From CAZGLR01 sp964526635 (GTDB lineage: Bacteria; Zixibacteria; MSB-5A5; GN15; JAAZOE01), in the NCBI GenBank assembly GCA_964526635.1, contig CAZGLR010000003.1, forward strand, positions 10,021 through 74,020: DNA of 64,000 nt. Reading direction: 5' to 3'. The notes beneath the pieces are model-generated. The model was not told the origin of the DNA. It saw nothing but the letters and a program-made list of their open reading frames with translations, and made no database searches. Position numbers and translations under genes: made by a program. How positions within the stretch are numbered: the first letter of the stretch is position 1; each line of letters begins with the position of its first letter. Of the stretch, positions 17,069 through 25,350 are shown one piece after another.

Positions 17069-17082
17069 ATGGGTGACTTATT

Positions 17083-17304
17083 ATGCCAAAAAGAGATATC
17101 GCAATTGTCCTCAGTGAACACACGCCGAAGTTACTGACCTTACCGGGTGTGGTCGGGACAGGCGTGGGATCATCAGATGGGACGCCATGCATTTCCGTGT
17201 TTGTGCATGAATTGACTGATGATATCCATGGTGCAATACCGACCGAGATCGAGGGGCACCCGGTGATCATTACCGAAACCGGCCAGTTCCGCGCCGGATT
17301 ATAA
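17083..17304 (+). CDS. Small stand-alone copy of the VVGTGVG domain
   Basis: 73 residues with no signal peptide. The core (LPGVVGTGVGSSDGTPCISV, IPTEIEGHPV, TETGQF) matches the N-terminal domain of the protease at 15116 block for block (VVGTGTG, PTVVVY, IPESIEGLPV, VTGKF). It appears to be the free-standing form of that domain. In the long protein the domain precedes the catalytic domain, so it may act as a propeptide-like or regulatory piece; that is inference. A GGGTGA ribosome-binding site lies 6 bases before the ATG, but the gene starts just after a strong terminator, so its transcription needs read-through or a promoter overlapping the hairpin. A large minus-strand ORF covering the region looks like a shadow. 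Confidence 0.68.
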   Translation: MPKRDIAIVLSEHTPKLLTLPGVVGTGVGSSDGTPCISVFVHELTDDIHGAIPTEIEGHPVIITETGQFRAGL

Positions 17305-17730
17305 CTGCCCATACCCGAATCAATCTGCACCGTACTCGCCATTTCGCTGAAAAAATTATCCATTTTCAGACAAAGGCTTATCCAAAATATATCGGGTCCC
17401 GCCTGTTCATCTGACGATATTAATTTATTCACGACTTTTTTGCAGTCGGCAATAAATATAGATATTTTTTCATATTCGAACTGCACACCTAATAATAACA
17501 AAGGGGGGAATGACACTTCCTTCAATGGAGTATTCGTGTACCAGTATGCCTGCCTATCGGAGTCTTTACAGTCTAATTTCAAGAACAATTTCTTACCAAT
17601 ATATCTTCCCCATACTACACAAATAAACTCGATGCAAGAGAGGAGGATTGACACTTTAATCGAATTTTGCCTTGGAGTTGGCAACAAAATCCCTACTGCG
17701 TTATAGCCCTTCACCGTCATCGGAGGAACA
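17305..17730. other. AT-rich intergenic region
   Basis: About 425 bases, clearly richer in AT than the flanking genes, without a recognisable gene. Its last part ends in CGGAGG before the ATG at 17731 and must hold the promoter of that gene. Confidence 0.45.
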
Positions 17731-20433
17731 ATGAAAAAATTTGGAATTCTTTTTTTACTTCTTTTTCTAACTCTGGTCGTAACGTCATCGGCCGCCGAAA
17801 AGTTTATGAAGGTAGATCGTGATTTCACTATACCATCATTCGTAGGTTATGTGCAAAACCAGCTCATTGTGGTTTTGAATGACGATGTAAGTGTTGATCA
17901 TGCCCGCGATGTCCGTTCGCAGCGGGCGCTGTCGAATTACTCCGGTTTTGATCCTCTGGCCCAGCGTTTTGCCGTGGCCGATTCCCGGCCCCAGTTCGCC
18001 GGTGCCGATCGCAAAGCCGGTGCTCAGCAGCTTGCCCGGCATTATAAAGTAACAATCGGAAAAGGAACGATCGAAGAGGCCAAAGCTGCCTATGAGCGCA
18101 ATCCGCAGGTTAAACGGGTTGAACTTATTGGTTTGCATACAACCTATGCGACGCCGAATGATACGTACTACGACAACCCGCCGGCGGAGTTTCCCTATGA
18201 TCAATGGCATTATTGGGCCAATCACAGTGTCGATGCCGATCTGGCCTGGGATCTCAACTCCGGTTCGGAAACCGTGCTGGTGGGTATTCTCGATTCCGGA
18301 ACCCGGTATTTTCACATAGACCTTGGCGGCAACAGCACGCAATGGGGACCGGGCGCACCATTTGCCGGCGGAAATATTTTCATCAACCCGAATGAAACTC
18401 CGGGTGATGGCGTAGATAACGACGGTAACGGTTATGTCGATGATGTTATCGGTTATGACTTTATTGAGACAACCGGTGGCATTGGCGGCGTTTCCTGCAT
18501 CGATCAGGACTGTGGTACCAAGGATAATGATCCGGATGACGGCAACGGTCATGGTACTCATACCGCCGGTACGGTTGGTGCAATTACCAACAATGCCCGT
18601 CAGGTTGCCGGCGTTGCCGGTGGTTTCAGCGATGGGACGACCAGCGGCGTCGGTAATGGTGTAAAAATCGTGCCTTGCCGCATGGGCTACCATGCATCAT
18701 ATCGCGGCATGGTAACCGGTATCGTCGACATGGCTGCCGCCGCCGAAGCGATGTACTATATGGCTGACCTGGTGGACGCCGGTCATAACGTTGCCGCGAT
18801 CAACTGCTCGTGGGGCAGTTCCAACAGTGGCGGTCTTGGTGCCGCCGCCGATTATCTGATTTCACGTGATGTGGTGATTGTCGTGGCGGCGGGTAACAGC
18901 AATTCGACAAGCGCCAGTTATCTCGGTACGCGGGGTGACTGCCTTGACGTCGCCGCCACGGATAAAAACGGCAATGGCGCCTCGTTTACCAACTACGGTT
19001 CATGGGTCGATGTCGCCGCTCCCGGCGTGGAGATTCTGAGTACGTATCGCAATCCCGATGATTCCGATCCCGCGGCGCATTACATCGCGCTGCTCGACGG
19101 TACCTCGATGTCGGCCCCGCATGTCGTCGGTATTGTTGCATTGTTGGAATCCTGCAACCCGGCTCTGACAGCTGCCGACAAATTCAATCTGGTCGTCGGA
19201 AACACGACGCCATATTCCGACAGCCGCGATCTTGGTTCCGGTATTGCCAATGCCTATTTGGCCCTGCAGGCAGCCAATTGCAGCAGCACGTGTACGGAAA
19301 CCACCCCGGTGGCCGATTTCAGCGGATCGCCGACCAGTGGTGATGCGCCGTTGTTGGTTGCATTTACTGACCTGTCTACGAATAATCCCTCGTCATGGTC
19401 ATGGGACTTCGGTGATGGCGGCACCTCGACCGCCCAGAATCCGAGTTATACCTATGATGTCGCGGGAACGTACACGGTTTCGTTGACGGCATCCAATTGT
19501 GCCGGCTCCAATATCGTAACCAAGACCGGTTACATCACGGTAAGCGAACCACCGTGCACCGAAACCATTCCGGTGGCCGATTTCAGCGGCAGTCCGACCA
19601 GCGGCGATGCGCCATTGACGGTTACCTTTACGGATCTGTCGACGAATAATCCGTCGTCATGGTCATGGGACTTCGGCGACGGTGGCACATCGACGGCGCA
19701 GAATCCGAGCTATACGTATAGCGCTGCCGGAACCTATACGGTCGCGCTGACGGCCGGTAACTGTGCCGGTTCAAACACGGTAACCAAGACAGATTACATC
19801 ACGGTAACGCAGTCGCAGCAACAGGAAATGCATGTTCAAAACATCACTCTCACCCGTCAGGCGGCCGGTGGGCCAAATCGGGTCGCCGTTGCCACGGTCA
19901 CAGTATATGATCAGGCCGGACTGCCAGTTTCGGGAGCGACTGTTTACGGCGTCTTCAATGCACCTAATACCAGTACCAAAACCGGTGTCACCAACAGTTC
20001 GGGTATCGCAACTATTCAATCCGATAAAACCCGTACGCCACCGGCTGATTGGTGTTTTGAAGTCACCGATATTACCGCCACCGGATACGTGTACAACAGC
20101 ACCGCCAATCTGGTTATTTACGCCTGCGAAAGCGGCTGGGTATATAAGATCGGTAATCCGACGATACTGCCGACTGAAATGGCGCTGAGCAACCATCCGA
20201 ATCCGTTTAATCCCACGACGACAATCGGCTTCGCGTTGACGCAGGACACTCATGCACGGCTCGATATTTTCAATATCGCCGGGCAAAAAGTAGCCACTCT
20301 GGTTGACGAATATCTCACCGCCGGTGAGTATTCGGTTGAATGGGACGGCAGACATGTCGCCAGTGGCATCTATTTGTATCGCCTGAGCACTCTTGAAAGC
20401 AGTCAGACCAAAAAGATGGTTCTGATGAAGTAA
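17731..20433 (+). CDS. Large secreted S8 subtilase with two PKD domains and FlgD/T9SS-like C-terminal domain
   Basis: 900 residues with a signal peptide (ILFLLLFLTLVVTSSAA) and an excellent ribosome-binding site (CGGAGG). A propeptide-like region (about 30-140) precedes a subtilase domain with Asp188 (GILDSGT), His274 (GNGHGTHTAG) and Ser459 (LDGTSMSAPH). The catalytic domain carries an acidic insertion (DGVDNDGNGYVDDVIGYDF) likely to bind Ca. Two PKD domains (about 527-605 and 615-690) are followed by a bacterial Ig-like domain (about 695-800). From about 816 comes a FlgD-Ig/type-A sorting-like domain with NHPNPFNPTTTI, DIFNIAGQKVATL and a terminal KKMVLMK. That tail is typical of proteins secreted by type IX or related routes in FCB bacteria, and it contrasts with the dockerin-like tail of the subtilase at 10059. 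The probable role is extracellular proteolysis. Confidence 0.93.
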   Translation: MKKFGILFLLLFLTLVVTSSAAEKFMKVDRDFTIPSFVGYVQNQLIVVLNDDVSVDHARDVRSQRALSNYSGFDPLAQRFAVADSRPQFAGADRKAGAQQLARHYKVTIGKGTIEEAKAAYERNPQVKRVELIGLHTTYATPNDTYYDNPPAEFPYDQWHYWANHSVDADLAWDLNSGSETVLVGILDSGTRYFHIDLGGNSTQWGPGAPFAGGNIFINPNETPGDGVDNDGNGYVDDVIGYDFIETTGGIGGVSCIDQDCGTKDNDPDDGNGHGTHTAGTVGAITNNARQVAGVAGGFSDGTTSGVGNGVKIVPCRMGYHASYRGMVTGIVDMAAAAEAMYYMADLVDAGHNVAAINCSWGSSNSGGLGAAADYLISRDVVIVVAAGNSNSTSASYLGTRGDCLDVAATDKNGNGASFTNYGSWVDVAAPGVEILSTYRNPDDSDPAAHYIALLDGTSMSAPHVVGIVALLESCNPALTAADKFNLVVGNTTPYSDSRDLGSGIANAYLALQAANCSSTCTETTPVADFSGSPTSGDAPLLVAFTDLSTNNPSSWSWDFGDGGTSTAQNPSYTYDVAGTYTVSLTASNCAGSNIVTKTGYITVSEPPCTETIPVADFSGSPTSGDAPLTVTFTDLSTNNPSSWSWDFGDGGTSTAQNPSYTYSAAGTYTVALTAGNCAGSNTVTKTDYITVTQSQQQEMHVQNITLTRQAAGGPNRVAVATVTVYDQAGLPVSGATVYGVFNAPNTSTKTGVTNSSGIATIQSDKTRTPPADWCFEVTDITATGYVYNSTANLVIYACESGWVYKIGNPTILPTEMALSNHPNPFNPTTTIGFALTQDTHARLDIFNIAGQKVATLVDEYLTAGEYSVEWDGRHVASGIYLYRLSTLESSQTKKMVLMK
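19311..19808 (+). repeat. Tandem PKD-domain duplication, 264-bp period
   Basis: The segment beginning GGCCGATTTCAGCGG at 19311 recurs at 19575 with high identity. It encodes the two PKD domains of the 900-residue subtilase. Confidence 0.8.
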
Positions 20434-20487
20434 GTCGTAAGTTGGTTTGGGCACAACAGGTACCTCTGCGCATGGAGGTCTCTGACA

Positions 20488-20528
20488 CATCCCGGCGGTT
20501 CGCTCCTATACTGCCGGGATGTTTTTTT
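20488..20528 (+). terminator. Intrinsic terminator after the large subtilase
   Basis: A 9-bp perfect stem CATCCCGGC/GCCGGGATG, a 16-base loop and a run of at least seven T residues. It lies 55 bases after the stop. Confidence 0.9.
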
Positions 20529-20573
20529 TATGTAACATTTTCAATGAGGTGGGTAGGCGGGAACTTTACCGTA

Positions 20574-21806
20574 TTATGCTGTCATGTTGCGCCCGGCGAT
20601 CCAGCCGGTGGTCCACGCGCTTTGGAAGTTGAAGCCGCCGGTGATGCCGTCGATATCGAGTATCTCCCCCGCAAAATATAATCCGGGGCAAATCCTGCTC
20701 TGCATCGTTCGAAAATCAACCTCCGAAAGTTTCACCCCCCCGCAAGTGACAAACTCCTCTTTGAATTCGCCCTTGCCGCTGACTTTGAACTCTCCGCGTG
20801 TCAGTTGAGATACAATGGCGCGAACAGCAGTATTGCTCAGTTTGCTCCAGGTTGTTGCCTGATCGATACCCTGCAGTTCGGCAATACGTTGCCAGAAGCG
20901 GCGCGGAATGTTCAACGGACTGCCCGAGAGCACGTGTTTTCGGGGATGCTCGGCTTTGTACGCCAGGAGCTCATGGTAATGCGCATCCGGCGACTGCTCC
21001 GGGCACAGGTTGATTTCCAAGGTGGCCTTATATTTCGCTTCGTTGAGCTCCCGTGCACCCCAGGCCGATAGCTTCAGCACCGCCGGTCCACTCAGTCCCC
21101 AGTGGGTTATCAGCATGGGGCCGGTCTCCTGCAATGTCGCGCCATTTACTGTTGTTAATGTCAATTTTACCTGCTGAAAACTAAGGCCTGAAAGTCCGGT
21201 CAGTCTCGGATCGGATATCTTAAAGGTGAAAAGTGAGGGCACACAGGGAACAATAGTATGACCGAGCGCAGCCACAAGTTGATGGCCTCTCCGGTTGTTG
21301 CCAGTGGCCATCAGCACGCGATCATACCGCATCGTTGATTCGTCAGGAAAAGTCAGCTGGAAGAACGATGTTTGACCGTCTTCGCTTCCCGCCGTAATGT
21401 CGCACACGCGGGCTCCCAGCTTGAGTATCACACCTCGCTTTGCGGCGGCGCGCAACAGGCACTCGACAATTGTCTGCGAACTGTCGGTTACCGGAAACAT
21501 CCGACCATCCGGCTCAGCTTTCAACGTTACGCCTTGGCCAGTAAACCAGGCCACCGTATCGCTCGCCTGGAAACGGCTGAAAGCGCCAAGCAACTCTCGT
21601 CCGCCACGAGGGTAGTTCTCTACAAGCAGTTTCGGTTCATAGCAGTAATGAGTGACGTTGCAGCGGCCTCCCCCCGAAATCAGAACCTTGTCGAGTGGCT
21701 GATGCGATGCCTCAAGCACATCAATAGATACTCCCGGCCCGGCTGATGTCGCCGTTATTGCCGCAAACATGCCGGCAGGACCTCCGCCGACGACAGCAAT
21801 CCGCAT
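20574..21806 (-). CDS. HI0933/YhiN-family FAD-dependent oxidoreductase
   Basis: 410 residues, full length for the family (PF03486). The dinucleotide-binding GGGPAG motif is at residues 7-12, and the family signature GGGRCNVT is at about 46-53. The C-terminal FAD-contact block LYFAGEILDIDGITGGFN and the NFQSAWTTGWIAGR ending are all present. Relatives are flavoproteins of poorly known reaction; some (BaiN) reduce bile-acid intermediates and others are linked to tRNA or anaerobic metabolism. The substrate here cannot be inferred. The ribosome-binding site AGGAG lies 7 bases before the ATG. The gene is single, converging on the subtilase terminator region; nearby genes give no pathway clue. Confidence 0.92.
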   Translation of the reverse strand: MRIAVVGGGPAGMFAAITATSAGPGVSIDVLEASHQPLDKVLISGGGRCNVTHYCYEPKLLVENYPRGGRELLGAFSRFQASDTVAWFTGQGVTLKAEPDGRMFPVTDSSQTIVECLLRAAAKRGVILKLGARVCDITAGSEDGQTSFFQLTFPDESTMRYDRVLMATGNNRRGHQLVAALGHTIVPCVPSLFTFKISDPRLTGLSGLSFQQVKLTLTTVNGATLQETGPMLITHWGLSGPAVLKLSAWGARELNEAKYKATLEINLCPEQSPDAHYHELLAYKAEHPRKHVLSGSPLNIPRRFWQRIAELQGIDQATTWSKLSNTAVRAIVSQLTRGEFKVSGKGEFKEEFVTCGGVKLSEVDFRTMQSRICPGLYFAGEILDIDGITGGFNFQSAWTTGWIAGRNMTA

Positions 21807-22054
21807 ATCCGCTCCTGTGTCAGTGCCGCCAATTCACTGTCTCTGCAAAATATACGCGCATATCCGGCCAGCCAAAACAAAAACACCATGTACATGAATA
21901 GACACACGCCGCCACCAATTGCGATAGGAGTCGGAAGGTGTTGTATGTATTATGCATTGGATATATTGGCAAGACCGGTATATTCACTCAAGACTGCGGG
22001 TCTAATAGAGCAAAAAAAAAGGCCGGGCACACAGGGAATATAGAAGGACACATC

Positions 22055-22318
22055 ATGGGCAAACCATCAGAACGTTTCTGGCAGATATTAATTGAAGTTT
22101 TCGAAGCGCTGCCCCGGCAGGGTCCGGGTAATCGCGCCTGTACGCAGCGGGCGCTTGCACTCTGTCGTGACCTGCCGCCAGTACCGAAAATACTCGATCT
22201 CGGCAGTGGCATTGGCGCACAATCCTTGCATCTGGCGGAACTTACAGCCGGGATACGCCGGGGCGGCATATCCCGGGTACTGTGCTATGCGATCAACGAA
22301 TCAGTCGGTTATGAATGA
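22055..22318 (+). pseudogene. Truncated class I SAM-dependent methyltransferase
   Basis: From the ATG at 22055 (GAAGGA upstream) the first 68 residues match the start of a SAM methyltransferase, with the SAM-binding motif I intact (ILDLGSGIGAQSLHLAEL). After AELTAGI the sequence turns into an unrelated 20-residue tail and stops. A functional enzyme would need another 150-200 residues (motifs II-IV), and no other frame nearby supplies them. The 3' end overlaps the convergent zinc-ribbon gene by 10 bases, so the remainder was probably lost by deletion or replacement at the junction. Confidence 0.7.
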
Positions 22319-22494
22319 TGCAATGACTTCTGTCCCTTGCCACCGCGATCATTTTCCTGATCCATAAAGATATCAAAGACTTCGTCGCATTCTTCGCAGA
22401 CAAATGTCTGGCGCCCCTTGCGGTTTTTACCCTCGGTCTGGATGTTGCGACTGCCGCAATTCGGGCAGCGTTTGGGTTGTTGTTTCTTCCCCAT
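22309..22494 (-). CDS. Small zinc-ribbon protein
   Basis: 61 residues. A zinc ribbon is formed by CPNCGSRNIQ and CEECDEVF (two CxxC pairs 18 residues apart), with basic residues between and a charged tail. It starts one base after the MFS stop with GGGAG just upstream, so it is the last gene of the 28781-22309 operon. Such proteins may bind nucleic acid or a partner protein. A link to the operon's metabolic function is not evident; it may be carried along or act as a regulator. Confidence 0.72.
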   Translation of the reverse strand: MGKKQQPKRCPNCGSRNIQTEGKNRKGRQTFVCEECDEVFDIFMDQENDRGGKGQKSLHHS

Positions 22495-22495
22495 G

Positions 22496-23941
22496 TTAAT
22501 CTCCCGGGTTTTGTTTGGTGCGTCGCGTCAGTGACGGCAGGTCGGTGGTTTTGATGCCAAACGGTACAATTAACCGGCCGGCCGAAAGTCGTTTCAGCGC
22601 GGTATCGCCGATGAAATTCAAGAGAATCGGCAGCGAGGTATCGCGCGGTTCATGACAGGCATTGAACAGCGGTATGACCGCCATGCGCAGAAATGCCGAA
22701 ATCGCGAACAATATCTGATAACGGCCCAGCGTCAGACCCGCCACAGTTATGCTTTGATCGCCCATCACCTGAGCCAGGTAGCCGCCCAGAATAGAAGCGC
22801 CGAAATAGGCCAGGCCGGTGGTTACGGCGTAAATGGCCAGATAAATACATCGTTGCGACTTGTCGCTGCAACTTATTGGCAGGGTAAACACCGCCAGATT
22901 AAATCCGGCCCAGAGAATGCCCGAGTAAAGGGCCTCGCCATAGAGCACCCACGCCGTATTCGGTCCTGGAAAAAGCCATATCAGCGGAATAATTGAAATG
23001 CCGACAGCGGAGACGACTGCGGTTTGGCGGGCGCCGAAGCGGTCGATAGCCTTGCCCCAGCTATGAGTGGTCCATACCGCAGCCAGTGAAAACGCGCTGG
23101 TGTACAGACCAATCGCCAGGAAATTCATCCGCAGCTCGTTGAGCATATGCGGCGCGAAAAACGCCGCTGACAGACCGATAGCAACATGCCAGGCGGCGCC
23201 GGCTGTCAGCAGACGGCGAAATCGGCTGTGTCCAAACGGTGCCGCCACTGCGGTCAGAGTAATTTTTTGCTTTGATTGATTCGACCACGTGTCGGGAATG
23301 CGGGCCAGGTAGGCCAGCGCCATGGCTGCCGCCGTTGCGGCCATCGCGAGCAGTATCGCAAAACCCAGACTGCGATTTCCGGTCGCGCTGAAACCATCGA
23401 GTATTAAACTGGCAGCAATCGTGATGGTAACTGTGCTGATGGCGACCGCCATACTCCGGATACCGAAATAGCGGCCCCGCAGCCGCGATGGCACCAGGTC
23501 GGCAATCCATGCCGTCCATCCCGGTGCGGCAATCATCGCGCTGATTCCGGACAGTATCGCCAGGGTGGCCAGTATCTGTGGCCGGTACGGTATATCAAGG
23601 AAGCACAATGGAATCAAAAGCCACCAGCTCTGTCGGGCGATCGCCAGGAATGCAACGGTAATCGACTTTCGGCGGCCGGTGACCGCGATCAGCATAGCTC
23701 CGGGCAGTTGTGCGATCTGGGCCAGAAACGGGATCGCGCCCAACAGTCCGAGCATGAAGTCATCGGCGCCCCAGTGAAGCGCCAGACCGGTTAAAAACGC
23801 ACCACCGGTCAGGATAACGAACATATTGGCCAACGCGCCTTCCATCGTCATGGCGTAGAGCGACGCATAACGGGGCTTGCGAGTGGCGGCGGCGTTGAAG
23901 GGCAAGTGAAGTGAATGCCGTGCGGTTAATGACGTTGCCAT
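22496..23941 (-). CDS. MFS transporter (probable exporter)
   Basis: 481 residues from the ATG at 23941 (an in-frame TTG at 23947 is possible). The sequence shows about 12 hydrophobic helices in two halves. The MFS-type loop between helices 2 and 3 carries LIAVTGRRKSIT, and PSRLRGRYFGIRSM follows in the loop after helix 4. The central cytoplasmic loop is near residue 225-240 (RIPDTWSNQSKQK). It overlaps the end of the decarboxylase gene by 16 bases, a sign of tight coupling. In this operon the likely role is export of the product made by the SpeD-like, acyltransferase, ATP-grasp and decarboxylase enzymes, or uptake of a precursor. Substrate specificity is not readable from sequence. Confidence 0.9.
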   Translation of the reverse strand: MATSLTARHSLHLPFNAAATRKPRYASLYAMTMEGALANMFVILTGGAFLTGLALHWGADDFMLGLLGAIPFLAQIAQLPGAMLIAVTGRRKSITVAFLAIARQSWWLLIPLCFLDIPYRPQILATLAILSGISAMIAAPGWTAWIADLVPSRLRGRYFGIRSMAVAISTVTITIAASLILDGFSATGNRSLGFAILLAMAATAAAMALAYLARIPDTWSNQSKQKITLTAVAAPFGHSRFRRLLTAGAAWHVAIGLSAAFFAPHMLNELRMNFLAIGLYTSAFSLAAVWTTHSWGKAIDRFGARQTAVVSAVGISIIPLIWLFPGPNTAWVLYGEALYSGILWAGFNLAVFTLPISCSDKSQRCIYLAIYAVTTGLAYFGASILGGYLAQVMGDQSITVAGLTLGRYQILFAISAFLRMAVIPLFNACHEPRDTSLPILLNFIGDTALKRLSAGRLIVPFGIKTTDLPSLTRRTKQNPGD

Positions 23942-25350
23942 CTCCAAATCCCGGATCGTAGTCCTGTGCGATTTTCTGCTTCGATGGGTGTGACTATCGA
24001 TGAAACCGGCTGCACTGATTTTGCATGCTCAGTCGTAGCCCTGTTATCAGCCAGCAGGACGGCATCGGGCACCGCCTTAATGAAGCGCTGCCGGAGACTG
24101 TATGTATAAGCGCCCTGCGCTGGAATCACCAGAATATCGCCCGTCTGAATCGAGCTGCCCCAGTAACCATAGCCCCAGATATCATGCGGCGTACACAGTG
24201 CGCCCATGACCATGCACGGCCGTTCTTCACAGTCCGGTCGAGAAATATTGACGACCGGGAAATAATCGGATTCGAACCGTTCCCAACCGACCATATTGGT
24301 CCCGGCGTCGGTGATAACGAGATCATCGTCCTTTTTGTCGCACACGGTCATCGCCAGCATCATGGCATCGTGCGCCAGCCACCGTCCGGGTTCAAGGAAG
24401 ATCTTCGGAGAAATAAATGGCGAAATGTATTGGGCGATTGCCCGGCTGATTCTATCGGCAAATTCGGTAATCGGCGCCGAGGGGATATAAAAACGGCCTC
24501 CGGCGCGATTGGTCGATTTGCCGGTCAGGACACTGATCAACCGCCCGCGCGGGGTGGCATCCGCCTGGAGCCATTCACCGCATTCCGGCCAGTAACCTCC
24601 CCCGATATCAATGAAACGAATCTCGGAACGCATGGCCGCCGGCAAAGACTGGATAATACTTCCGAGTTGAGCGATAGCACTGACCTGGGCCGATGGCGTC
24701 ATATTCCAACTGGTATGAATATGCAATCCCCGGAAGGATATGTTTTTCAGGGATGGGATAGTCTCCAGAAGTCCGGTGACATCGTGCGCGGCTACGCCAA
24801 ATTTCCGCCAGAGACCATGCTGGCGCACATTCATCCGCACGCCGATGCGAATTACCCTGCCCTGATCGGCAGCCAGATAATTCAGCCGTTGCAACTCGGT
24901 CGAGCTGTCAACCAGGACGATAATCCGTTTGTGATGACGAATTGCCAGCCGCAGTTCGGCATCAGTTTTGCCCGGACCGGTAAAGATGATGCGATCGGCA
25001 TCGGTCTGCAGCGCCAGCGACAGTTCCTCCCCGCTGGAAACATCGAGCCCGCCGCCAAGTTTGACGATTTCTTCGGCAATGGCCGGATGATTGTTGCATT
25101 TCACAGCGAAGTAAATCTCCGCAGTCGGCAGAGGGCCTCGAAATGCCTTCGAAAAACGGGCAAAGCGCTGCCGCAACATCGGCAGATCGATCAGATACAG
25201 CGGACGGCCGGGCTGGACCAGGTGTTTTATGACCGCGGATGCGTTGTGAACGTATTCTATCGATGGCCTGATCTGCTGGTCACCAAGAACTCGCGGTCTA
25301 TCAGTCAGGGCCCGGGTAACCGCCTTTATGATGCCAATGGTTCCGACCAT
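23926..25350 (-). CDS. PLP-dependent group IV decarboxylase (DAP/Orn/Arg decarboxylase-like)
   Basis: 474 residues, alanine-racemase-fold TIM barrel followed by a beta domain. Lys84 in YFAVKCN is the expected PLP Schiff-base lysine. The HIHTSWN loop, the PLP-phosphate loop DIGGGYWP, EPGRWLAHDA and the C-terminal active-site Cys region (GALCTPHDIWGYG) are all present. Relatives decarboxylate meso-diaminopimelate, ornithine, arginine or carboxynorspermidine. The unusual CTPHD in place of CESGD-type sequences argues against canonical LysA and for a specialised substrate. A GGGAGGA ribosome-binding site precedes the ATG. It overlaps the ATP-grasp gene by 25 bases and the MFS gene by 16. Probably it removes a carboxylate late in the pathway. 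Confidence 0.88.
   Translation of the reverse strand: MVGTIGIIKAVTRALTDRPRVLGDQQIRPSIEYVHNASAVIKHLVQPGRPLYLIDLPMLRQRFARFSKAFRGPLPTAEIYFAVKCNNHPAIAEEIVKLGGGLDVSSGEELSLALQTDADRIIFTGPGKTDAELRLAIRHHKRIIVLVDSSTELQRLNYLAADQGRVIRIGVRMNVRQHGLWRKFGVAAHDVTGLLETIPSLKNISFRGLHIHTSWNMTPSAQVSAIAQLGSIIQSLPAAMRSEIRFIDIGGGYWPECGEWLQADATPRGRLISVLTGKSTNRAGGRFYIPSAPITEFADRISRAIAQYISPFISPKIFLEPGRWLAHDAMMLAMTVCDKKDDDLVITDAGTNMVGWERFESDYFPVVNISRPDCEERPCMVMGALCTPHDIWGYGYWGSSIQTGDILVIPAQGAYTYSLRQRFIKAVPDAVLLADNRATTEHAKSVQPVSSIVTPIEAENRTGLRSGIWRWQRH

Noticed and set aside
17067..17828. 253-codon minus-strand open frame
   Set aside because: It lies antisense to the small gene at 17083 and the start of the subtilase at 17731, has no good ribosome-binding site and no family resemblance; the plus-strand reading has recognisable domains.
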